64,000 nt of DNA from Streptomyces sp. CG1 (GTDB lineage Bacteria > Actinomycetota > Actinomycetes > Streptomycetales > Streptomycetaceae), in assembly GCF_041080625.1 (NCBI RefSeq), contig NZ_CP163518.1, positions 2,418,001-2,482,000 on the forward strand. The letters run 5' to 3'. The position numbers and the translations under genes were made by a program. The notes beneath the pieces were generated by a model. The model worked only from the letters and a program-made list of their open reading frames with translations. It did no database searches and had not been told where the DNA came from. Shown piece after piece: positions 57,201-64,000 of this stretch (position 1 is its first letter; every line of letters starts with the position of its first letter).

Positions 57201-58508
57201 CTCGGCGGCGGCCTCGGCCGGACCGGCAGCCTGAGCCGGCGTGGCCTGGGCCGGCACCGTCGGCACCGGGGCCTGGGCCGCTGCCTGCACCTCTGCCTGA
57301 GCCTCTGTCTCCTGGACGGCACCCGGTTCGGCCGGGTTCACCGGTGCGGTCTCCGGCGCGGGGGCGGCATCGGTCCCCTGGACCGCCGCGGCCTGCTCCC
57401 CGGCGGCGTCCGCCGCCACGGCGCCGGCCTGCTCGGCCTCGGACGACGCCACGGCAACCTCGGCAGGCAGCCCGGCCTGCGCCTGGGCCACGGGCGCACC
57501 ACCGGCACCGGCAACGCCTCCAGCCACGGCGGCCGTAGCAGCGGGCACGCCCTGGCCGGCCTCGCCGGACGGCTGCTGGACGCCCTCGGGGCCGTAACCG
57601 GAAACAGGCGACGGGACACCCTCCGGGCCTCCCGCCGCAGCGGACGCGACCACGCCCTCGGGTCCCTGAGCCACGGCGGACGGCTGCACGCTCTCGGGAG
57701 GGGTACCGGCCGGAGCCGTGTACACCCCGTCGTGACCGTGTACGGGCTGCACTCCGTCGTGCCCGTGCACCACTTGAGCCTGAGCCTGAGCCGTACTTGG
57801 AACCGGTACGGCGGCCTGAGCGACGCCGGGCGGGTCGCCCAGGTCGGCGGAGTTCGCGGGGGCGGCGGCCGGGTCAACCGTTTCGCCGGCCGGGGCCGTT
57901 GCGCCGACCTGGGCCACCGCGGCGGGTGCCGGTGCCCCGGCCTCGGCCGTCGCGGGGGCGGTGGGCGCCGCACCCCAGGGAGCCGCGCTCTGCGGGGCCA
58001 TGTCGCGCACCGGCTGGGCGTCGAGGTACTCGGGGCCGGCCGCGGGCGCACCCGGCTGCCGTACCGGCGCTCCGGCCGGGCCGCGGTCGGCGAGGGAGCG
58101 GACCGGGCTCGCGGAGGCGTCGGGGATCGGCGGGCCGAGGTGCAGCGGACGGCGCGGCGGCTGGGGGGCGGCCGACGGGTCCTGCGGGGCCGAGAGGATG
58201 GGCGACGGCGGCACGGAGGCCGGGGCCGGGTTCGGCAGGCGGACGCCGCCGAGGTCGACGGAGCCGCTGTCGCGGCCGGCCGTCTCGTGCGGGCCCGGCT
58301 CGTGGACGGCCTCGACCACCGGTTCCGGAGCGGGTGGCGGCACTTCGTTGCCCCACGCGCCCTGGGCACCCGGCAGCAGCAGGTCTTCGTCCTCGGCGGG
58401 TGCTTCGGAGAGGTAGGTGTACGCACCGTGCGCGGGGACGCCCGGCTGCTCCACCATGCCTGCACTCTCCGGCTGTCCCTCGCCCGGGACCTGGCCGGTG
58501 TCGGTCAT
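54201..58508 (-). CDS. cobT: BluB-CobT fusion with a very long disordered N-terminus
   Basis: 1435 residues. Residues 1 to about 860 are low complexity, dominated by Ala, Pro, Val, Glu and Gln with no fold. Residues about 864-1080 are a BluB/nitroreductase-like domain ([64 protein letters not shown]), which makes the 5,6-dimethylbenzimidazole base from reduced flavin. Residues about 1095-1435 are CobT ([65 protein letters not shown], catalytic Glu in [12 protein letters not shown]), which activates that base to alpha-ribazole phosphate. One chain thus makes and activates the lower ligand of B12. Confidence 0.93.
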   Translation of the reverse strand: [1435 protein letters not shown]

Positions 58509-58853
58509 GCGTACCCCTCGCCCATCGGTTTCGTGCTCCTACGACCAGCTCACCCGGAACGGCGCACCGACCGCCCGTAGTGAAGAACGAGCGTCCGTGC
58601 CCAGCGGCACGAACGACCCGCCGGAAAAGGCGACAAAGCCATTCAGTGGCATTGTCCCGGCCGTTCCGCCGTCGCGACAGCATGATCCGCGACAGCCCGC
58701 TGTGGACTGCGCCACGTTGCGCATCCACCGGTTCCGCAGTACCACACCCACCCCAAAACGGGCGTGCTTTCCGGACATTGGCGAACGAAGTTCCGGGCCG
58801 CCCGGTGTGGCACAACGATCGGCCAGCCTACCGCGCGCAGTACGACAACCCGA
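58509..58853. other. Intergenic region between the BluB-CobT gene and cobL
   Basis: 345 bp holding the presumed promoter of the leftward BluB-CobT gene. GCCATTCAGTGGC at 58638 is a short inverted repeat. A 79-codon open frame in the region has A/T-rich third positions and is judged non-coding. I see no cobalamin riboswitch. Confidence 0.6.
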
Positions 58854-60104
58854 TCACGGGGCGCGGTCGGGGAGTACCCCGCTGAGCAGGAACGCGACGC
58901 TCCGCTCGGTCTCGGTCCAGGCGCGGGTGTCGAGTTCGACGGACTGCAGCAGCGCGCACTCGACCCGGTATCCGTGCTCGGTCAGGTCGCGCCCGATGAG
59001 TTCGGCCGCGTCGCGGGTCGCGGCGTGCGTGACGATGCGCTGCGGGCGCCGGTCGGCGACCGCGGAGACGACGGGCGCTCCCCCGCCGCCGACCCGGACG
59101 ACGTCCGGTTCGGGCAGGTTCTCCAGGACGTGCGGGGCGGTGCCTTGGACGACTTGGAGCTGGACGCCGAACCGGCGCGCGACCGCATCGGTCCGGGCGC
59201 AGGCCTGCGGGTCCCGGTCGACGGCGATGACGGCCGCGCCGGCGCGCGCCGCCTCGGTGGCGAACGCGCCGGAGCCGCAGCCGATGTCCCAGACGAGGTC
59301 GCCGACCCGCGGGCCGAGGCGGGCGAGTTGCGCCGCGCGCAGCAGCTCCGTCTCGCCCTCGCCGAGCCGGTCACCGGGTCCGTCGCCGTAGGAGCCGTAG
59401 GACCCGTAGGCCTCGTCGGGCTGTACCCAGCCGCGCGGTCCGGCGCCCTGGTCGCGGCCGGCGATCCAGTCGCCGCCGTCCGCCGCGACACCTCGTCCGG
59501 CGGGCCCGCCGATGACGATGACGACGTTGGGGTCGCGCCAGGTGTGGTCGGCGGCCTTGTCGGAGGTGACGACGGTGACCTGCTCGCGTTCGGTGCCCAG
59601 TTCCTCGCAGATGACGAAGGTCCGGTGGACGCCCTCCAGCAGCAGCCCGAGTTCGGCGGGTCCGGCGCCCGGTGAGGTGAGGACGGCGACCTTGGTGTGG
59701 GCGCGGCAGACGTTCACGGCCCGGCGCAGGGTGCGCCGGTGGGCGACGACGACCTGGGCGTCGTCCCAGGGCATACCGGCCCGGGCGAAGGCTGCGGCGA
59801 CCGAGGAGACGGCGGGGACGACCTCGACCTCGAGGCCGAACTCCGGTGCGCGCAGGGTGCGTACGACGCCGAAGAAGCCGGGGTCGCCGTCGGCGAAGAC
59901 GACCGCGGTGCCGCGGTGGGCGGCGATCCGGCGGGCGGCGAGCGCGACACTGCCGAGGCGGACGCGTTCGGCGGCGGGCGGGACCTCGGGCAGCGCCAGA
60001 TGGTGGGCCGCGCCGGCCACGAGCGTGGCGGCGCCGAGGGCTGCGCGTGCCGCGCCTGTCAGCGGCGAACCGTCCCAGCCGATCACCGTGACCCGGTCGG
60101 CCAT
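58854..60104 (-). CDS. cobL: Precorrin-6Y C5,15-methyltransferase (decarboxylating), CbiE-CbiT fusion
   Basis: 416 residues. The N-terminal CbiE-type methylase (about 1-205) includes DRVTVIGWDGSPL, FADGDPGFFGVVRTL and VPAVSSVAAAFARAGMPW. The C-terminal CbiT domain (about 225-410) has the SAM motif VGDLVWDIGCGSGAFATEAAR and IAVDRDPQAC. A Tyr/Gly/Ser linker (YGSYGSYGDG) joins them. It methylates C5 and C15 and decarboxylates precorrin-6 in corrin synthesis. Same strand as the BluB-CobT gene, 345 bp upstream. Confidence 0.95.
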   Translation of the reverse strand: MADRVTVIGWDGSPLTGAARAALGAATLVAGAAHHLALPEVPPAAERVRLGSVALAARRIAAHRGTAVVFADGDPGFFGVVRTLRAPEFGLEVEVVPAVSSVAAAFARAGMPWDDAQVVVAHRRTLRRAVNVCRAHTKVAVLTSPGAGPAELGLLLEGVHRTFVICEELGTEREQVTVVTSDKAADHTWRDPNVVIVIGGPAGRGVAADGGDWIAGRDQGAGPRGWVQPDEAYGSYGSYGDGPGDRLGEGETELLRAAQLARLGPRVGDLVWDIGCGSGAFATEAARAGAAVIAVDRDPQACARTDAVARRFGVQLQVVQGTAPHVLENLPEPDVVRVGGGGAPVVSAVADRRPQRIVTHAATRDAAELIGRDLTEHGYRVECALLQSVELDTRAWTETERSVAFLLSGVLPDRAP

Positions 60105-60191
60105 CGTCGTTTCTCTCCAGGTCTTCGCAGGTCGTCAGGGGTATGGGCCCGTATCCGGGCTCCCTGAGCGTACCCGGTGAGGCTCAGGGGC

Positions 60192-60830
60192 TCAGTTCCA
60201 GTCGGAATACGAGGTGAAGCCGCCGGTGTCGGCGAGCTGCTCGTCGGCGCCCTCCAGGTCCTCCGGCAGGAGGCTCCACACGATGTAGTCGGAGCGCACG
60301 TCGGTCCAGGTGCCGTCCTCGGCTCGATGGCGGACTATGCAGGCGTTGCGCAGGACGCCCTCGCTGATGCAGCCGATCTTCTGGGCGACCTGCTGGGAGG
60401 CCGTGTTGTCCGCGGCCGTGCGCAGCTCGACGCGCTCGAACTTCTGATCGCCGAAGAGCCAGTGGGCGGTGGCGAGCGCGGCCTCGGAGGCGTAGCCCTC
60501 GCCGCGGGCCCAGGGGGCGATGATGTACGACATCTCGGTGCAGCGTACCCGCCAGTTGGTCTTGGCGAGCTGGACGATGCCGACCAGGCGCTGGGTGAGG
60601 AACTCGTCGACGGCGAGGGCGAGGCCGCGGCCTGCGATGCGCTCGGCGGGGGCGTCCCGGGTGATCCAGTGGCGGGCCTGGTCCTCGGTGTAGGGCTGCG
60701 GGACGCCGGTCCAGGCGCCGACCTGTTCGTCGTTCATCATCTCGGCCAGGGCGGGCGCGTCGTCCTCGTCGAGGGGACGCAGCACCAACCGCTCCGTGCT
60801 GATGGAGATGTTGGGGAAGGTGCTAGTCAT
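60192..60830 (-). CDS. GNAT acetyltransferase (RimJ/RimL-like)
   Basis: 212 residues. ISISTERLVLRPLDEDDAPALAEMM at the N-terminus, IAPWARGEGYASEAALATAHWLF as the acetyl-CoA loop and VELRTAADNTASQQVAQKIG after it match the Acetyltransf_3 group. Members acetylate protein N-termini, polyamines or antibiotics; the substrate is unknown. Monocistronic between cobL and the met operon. Confidence 0.92.
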   Translation of the reverse strand: MTSTFPNISISTERLVLRPLDEDDAPALAEMMNDEQVGAWTGVPQPYTEDQARHWITRDAPAERIAGRGLALAVDEFLTQRLVGIVQLAKTNWRVRCTEMSYIIAPWARGEGYASEAALATAHWLFGDQKFERVELRTAADNTASQQVAQKIGCISEGVLRNACIVRHRAEDGTWTDVRSDYIVWSLLPEDLEGADEQLADTGGFTSYSDWN

Positions 60831-60911
60831 GCGCCGCTCCGTAACCTTCGGAAATACCGTCAGGGCCTGCTGAACTGCCCAGCATGCAGCATGAAACCAC
60901 TGAACCGCACG

Positions 60912-60946
60912 ACGGGGTCCACCCCCGGTGAGGGAGTGGACCCCGT
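60912..60946 (-). terminator. Terminator of the metNIQ operon
   Basis: A perfect 11-bp stem ACGGGGTCCAC / GTGGACCCCGT with a 13-nt loop, downstream of metQ on the minus strand. Confidence 0.85.
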
Positions 60947-60973
60947 GCGTGGCGAAACGCCGTATACGTGCCG

Positions 60974-61018
60974 TCAGCTGCCGCTCACGGGCAGGACGGA
61001 CCCCTTGTACCTGTCCTC
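60974..61018 (-). pseudogene. Remnant of a second metQ 3' end
   Basis: Just past the metQ stop, the minus strand reads EDRYKGSVLPVSGS then stop. It mirrors the true metQ terminus EDKYQGSVIPSF then stop. DNA similarity over about 30 bp is high. It looks like the tail of a tandem metQ copy whose body was deleted. Confidence 0.6.
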
Positions 61019-61026
61019 GGCCGGTC

Positions 61027-61860
61027 TCAGAAGGACGGGATGACCGAGCCCTGGTACTTGTCCTCGATGAACTTCTTGACCTCGGGCGAGGTGAGGAGCT
61101 TGGCGAGCTTCTTCACCCGCGGGTCCTTCTCGTCGCCCTTCTTGACGGCCAGGAAGTTGGCGTACGGGTTGTTCTTGGCGGACTCGAGGACGAGTGCGTC
61201 CTTGGCGGGCTTGAGACCGGCGGAGATCGCGTAGTTGCCGTTCACGACGGCGGCGTCCACGTCGTCCAGGGAGCGCGGGGTCTGCGCCGCCTCGACCTCC
61301 TTGAACTGGAGGTGCTTGGGGTTCTTGATGATGTCCTGCGCGGTGGCCTCGTTGCCGACGCCGTCCTTGAGGGTGATGAGCCCGCCCGCAGCGAGCAGCT
61401 TCAGCGCGCGGGCCTCGTTGACGGCGTCGTTCGGGACGGCGATGGTCGCACCGCTCTTCAGGGCGTCGGCCTTCTTGACCTTGTGGGAGTAGAGGCCGAG
61501 CGGCTCCAGGTGCACCGTGACGACGGGCACGATGTGGGTGCCGCGCTTGTTGTTGAAGTCGTCCAGGTACGGCTGGTTCTGGAAGTAGTTGGCGCCCACC
61601 GAGCCGTCCTCGGTCGCCGTGTTCGGCGTGATGTAGTCCGTGAACTCCTTGACCTCCAGGTCGAGGCCCGCCTTCTTCGCCAGGTTCTTCTTGACGAAGT
61701 TGAGGATCTCGGCGTGCGGGGTCGGGCTCGCCGCGACGACCAGCGGGCCGCTGTAGTCGGCGGAGGAAGAGGAGGACTTGCCGGAGCCGCAGGCGGACAG
61801 CCCGAAGGTGAGGGCTCCGGCGGCGAGGACGGCGGTGGTGAGCTTGGCGGTGTTACGCAC
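61027..61860 (-). CDS. metQ: Methionine ABC transporter substrate-binding lipoprotein
   Basis: 277 residues, start GTG at 61860. A lipoprotein signal peptide with lipobox LSAC (Cys24) is followed by a Ser-rich spacer. The NlpA/MetQ fold is seen in PLVVAASPTPHAEILNFVKK, TDYITPNTATEDGSVGANYFQNQPYLDDF, HLEPLGLYSHKVK, VPNDAVNEARALKLL and NGNYAISAGLKPAKDAL. It binds D/L-methionine outside the membrane. Third gene of metN-metI-metQ, 98 bp after metI. Confidence 0.95.
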   Translation of the reverse strand: MRNTAKLTTAVLAAGALTFGLSACGSGKSSSSSADYSGPLVVAASPTPHAEILNFVKKNLAKKAGLDLEVKEFTDYITPNTATEDGSVGANYFQNQPYLDDFNNKRGTHIVPVVTVHLEPLGLYSHKVKKADALKSGATIAVPNDAVNEARALKLLAAGGLITLKDGVGNEATAQDIIKNPKHLQFKEVEAAQTPRSLDDVDAAVVNGNYAISAGLKPAKDALVLESAKNNPYANFLAVKKGDEKDPRVKKLAKLLTSPEVKKFIEDKYQGSVIPSF

Positions 61861-61958
61861 GAAAAGTGCCTTTCCTTAAGGGTGGTGCGACCCCGTGTAT
61901 GGGTGTACGGGGAGTCTGTGGGGGCCGTGTGGAACAGCCTTGCGCGACCTTGCTGACG

Positions 61959-62696
61959 TCACGCGGCCTTGCTGACGTCGGCCGCGGCGGGCTCCTTCGC
62001 CTTCAGCAGGCGGAGCTTCGGCCCCGGGCCGGAGCGGCCGCCACGGCTGTGCAGGGAGCGGGCCGCGAAGTCGCCGGCGAACTGGATCAGGGAGATCACG
62101 ACGGCGAGGATCGCGACGGTGATCCACATCAGCTCGGTCTCGAAGCGCTGGTATCCGTAGCGGACGGCGAGGTCGCCGAGGCCGCCGCCGCCGACCGTGC
62201 CGGCCATGGCGGAGTAGCCGATGAGCGCGATGATCGTGGTGGTGGTGCTGGCGATCAGCGAGGGCAGCGCCTCGGGGACGAGGACCTTGCGGACGATCGT
62301 CCAGGTGTTGCCGCCCATGGACTGCACGGCCTCGACGAGACCGTTGTCCACTTCGCGGACGGCCGTCTCGACCAGGCGGGCGAAGAACGGGATGCCGCCG
62401 ATGGCGAGCGGCACGATCGCGGCGGTCGTACCGATCGTGGTCCCGGTGACCCAGCGGGTGAAGGTCATCAGCGCGACCATCAGGATGATGAACGGCATGG
62501 AGCGGCCGATGTTCACGATCTGGCCGATCACCTTGTTGGCGACGACGTTCTGCAGCAGGCCGCCCCGGTCCGTGAGGACGAGGAGGATGCCGAGCGGGAG
62601 GCCGACGGCGACGGCTATCAGGGTGGACCACAGCACCATCGAGAGCGTCTCGGAACACGCCTGCGACAGCAGCGGCTGCATCTCGGACCAGGTCAC
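61959..62696 (-). CDS. metI: Methionine ABC transporter permease
   Basis: 245 residues, start GTG at 62696. About five membrane segments and the EAA-type loop (EALPSLIASTTTTIIALIGYSAMAG) of MetI permeases. The N-terminus MTWSEMQPLLSQACSETLSM and NIGRSMPFIILMVALMTFTR are typical. It overlaps metN by 4 bp. Confidence 0.96.
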   Translation of the reverse strand: MTWSEMQPLLSQACSETLSMVLWSTLIAVAVGLPLGILLVLTDRGGLLQNVVANKVIGQIVNIGRSMPFIILMVALMTFTRWVTGTTIGTTAAIVPLAIGGIPFFARLVETAVREVDNGLVEAVQSMGGNTWTIVRKVLVPEALPSLIASTTTTIIALIGYSAMAGTVGGGGLGDLAVRYGYQRFETELMWITVAILAVVISLIQFAGDFAARSLHSRGGRSGPGPKLRLLKAKEPAAADVSKAA

Positions 62697-63742
62697 TTGG
62701 CACCTTCCTTCACCAGCAGAGCCTCCTGGCCCACCACGTCGATCTGGAGCCCCTGTTCGCGCAGGAACCCGATCGGCACCACGTTGTCCTCGTAAGCGCC
62801 GGGCAGTTCGATGCGCATACGGCCGATCTGCAGGCCGCCGACGGTGTCGATGGCGGCGCCGAGGATCGAGATGTCGATGTTGTAGGTGCGCGCGAGCTGG
62901 GAGACGACGGGCTGGGTGGCGGCCTCGCCGTGGAAGGTGACGTCGAGGACGGTCCGGTCGTCGCCGGTGCGCTCACCGCTGACCGGGAACAGCGCGGCGG
63001 CCAGCTCGGAGCCCGGGGTGGCCAGCAGTTCGCTGACCGTGCCGGACTCCACGATCCGGCCCTTCTCCATGAGGGCGGCGGAGTCGCAGACCGACTTCAC
63101 GACGTCCATCTCGTGCGTGATGAGCAGGACGGTCAGGCCCAGCTGCCGGTTCAGGTCGCGCAGCAGCTGAAGGATGGAGCGGGTGGTCTCGGGGTCGAGG
63201 GCGCTGGTGGCCTCGTCGGAGAGCAGCACCCTGGGGTCGCCGGCGAGGGCGCGGGCGATGCCGACGCGCTGCTTCTGGCCGCCGGAGAGCTGGGCCGGGT
63301 AGGCCCCCGCCTTGTCCGCGAGGCCCACCAGGTCCAGGAGTTCGAGCGCCTTGCGGGAGCGCTCCTTGCCGGACTTGCCGAGGATCTCGAGCGGCAGCTC
63401 GACGTTGTCCTGCACGGTGCGCGAGGACAGCAGGTTGAAGTGCTGGAAGACCATGCCGATGCGGCTGCGCGCCCGGCGCAGCTCCTTGCCGGCGCGCGGA
63501 CCGCGCCCGGCGAGGGCGGTCAGGTCCTGGCCGGCGACGGTCACGGTGCCGGAGGTGGGGCGCTCCAGCAGGTTGACGCAGCGGATGAGGGAGGACTTTC
63601 CGGCGCCGGACTGGCCGATGACGCCGTAGACCTCGCCTTCGCGGACGTGTAGATCGACGCCGTCGAGGGCGGTGACCTCACGGCCGCGGGAGCGGTAGAC
63701 CTTGGTGAGGCCCGAGGTGGTGATCACGTGGGTTTCCGTCAC
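62693..63742 (-). CDS. metN: Methionine ABC transporter ATP-binding protein
   Basis: 349 residues from the GTG at 63742 (a second GTG at 63727 is also possible; neither has a strong Shine-Dalgarno). Walker A GQSGAGKSSL, Q-loop region, signature LSGGQKQRVGIARAL, Walker B VLLSDEATSALD and H-loop LLITHEMDVV are complete. The C-terminal NIL domain (about 265-349, LDVTFHGEAATQPVVSQLAR and GAYEDNVVPIGFLREQGLQIDVVG) senses methionine in known MetNI transporters and blocks uptake when it is plentiful. First gene of the operon. Confidence 0.96.
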   Translation of the reverse strand: MTETHVITTSGLTKVYRSRGREVTALDGVDLHVREGEVYGVIGQSGAGKSSLIRCVNLLERPTSGTVTVAGQDLTALAGRGPRAGKELRRARSRIGMVFQHFNLLSSRTVQDNVELPLEILGKSGKERSRKALELLDLVGLADKAGAYPAQLSGGQKQRVGIARALAGDPRVLLSDEATSALDPETTRSILQLLRDLNRQLGLTVLLITHEMDVVKSVCDSAALMEKGRIVESGTVSELLATPGSELAAALFPVSGERTGDDRTVLDVTFHGEAATQPVVSQLARTYNIDISILGAAIDTVGGLQIGRMRIELPGAYEDNVVPIGFLREQGLQIDVVGQEALLVKEGAK

Positions 63743-64000
63743 TGTCGAGTGCGCGGGCGTGGGTGTGCCCGGGCACGGGTGCATACGGTTCCGGCATGGG
63801 GAGTGGTCGTGCGTCTCGTACGGCCTACGGCGCACGGGCATGCCACGGCTCTCGCTTCGGGGCGCGAGGCTCAGCTGATGCGAGGGCCCTCTAGAAGGCG
63901 CACATTCGACACATCAGGCGACACATACAACGAGCACCGGGCGTCATGGTCGCCTCGGTCGCAAGGGTGCGGCAGCTCGTCGTGGTCATGCGATCAGTAA
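63743..64000. other. Upstream region of metN to the window edge
   Basis: 258 bp that must contain the met operon promoter. I see no SAM riboswitch core and no convincing gene. Confidence 0.5.

Noticed and set aside
53862..58580. 1572-codon plus-strand open frame opposite the BluB-CobT gene
   Set aside because: It is the antisense shadow of the GC-rich low-complexity gene; its product is Gly/Arg-rich with no motif.
58539..58778. 79-codon open frame upstream of the BluB-CobT gene
   Set aside because: Its third codon positions include many A/T bases (ACA, CCA, AAT, TTT, TCA, CTA), unlike genes here, and it shows no family motif.
58509..58853. Possible cobalamin riboswitch before the BluB-CobT gene
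   Set aside because: Only a GCCACTG-like 7-mer inside a small inverted repeat is seen; the other conserved B12-box elements are missing.
63743..64000. Possible SAM riboswitch before metN
   Set aside because: I could not find the conserved SAM-I core segments on the transcribed strand.

Overview
The window is high-GC actinobacterial chromosome, almost certainly Streptomyces. The reasons are the strong G/C bias at third codon positions, many GTG starts, 4-bp start/stop overlaps, the sporulation gene ssgB, phosphatidylinositol mannoside genes, and a gene order (hisS, cyclophilin, DUF349, relA, apt, secF/secD/yajC, ruvBAC, yebC, pdxST, PIM genes, thrS) that I recognise as conserved in Streptomyces. 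It looks like chromosome core with one short decayed accessory patch. No phage, IS element or CRISPR array is visible.

Layout. 1-4.4 kb: a VKOR-family membrane protein, then a four-gene operon of ABC ATPase, ABC-2 permease, histidine kinase and NarL-type regulator. 4.4-8.8 kb: hisS and a metallo-hydrolase leftward; a membrane cyclophilin and a DUF349 protein rightward. 8.8-20.7 kb: a long leftward block of relA, apt, secF, secD, yajC, ruvB, ruvA, ruvC, yebC, pdxT and pdxS (stringent response, purine salvage, protein export, Holliday-junction processing, vitamin B6). 20.8-24.3 kb: the phosphatidylinositol mannoside operon (pgsA, acyltransferase, pimA) and a small anchored protein. 24.6-34.3 kb: an EF-G-like GTPase, an unknown membrane protein, a HIT protein, thrS, an unknown/DUF4365 pair and a DnaQ-like exonuclease.

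34.3-40.3 kb is the odd part. Two tRNA-Val(CAC) genes with an 81-bp identical direct repeat enclose an SRPBCC protein, a wrecked fusion of a sugar-binding protein gene with an exo-rhamnogalacturonan-lyase-like gene, an epoxide-hydrolase-like gene and several degenerate tandem repeats. 40.4-50 kb: a PGPGW protein, ssgB, a CGNR regulator, small membrane proteins (one of only 49 residues), a DsbA-like protein, a GNAT protein, pabBC (folate), a five-tRNA cluster (Gly, Cys, three Val-GAC), a His-rich zinc protein and a phosphotransferase.

50-64 kb: a membrane Ser/Thr kinase, a SpoU methyltransferase, and a cobalamin cluster of CysG-like cobA, a giant BluB-CobT fusion with a disordered N-terminus of about 860 residues, and cobL. 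A GNAT protein and the methionine importer metNIQ follow. The most notable signals are the BluB-CobT fusion, the fossil sugar locus between duplicated tRNA genes, a remnant of a second metQ 3' end, and four families of tandem DNA repeats whose periods (29, 34, 38 bp and others) are not multiples of three.
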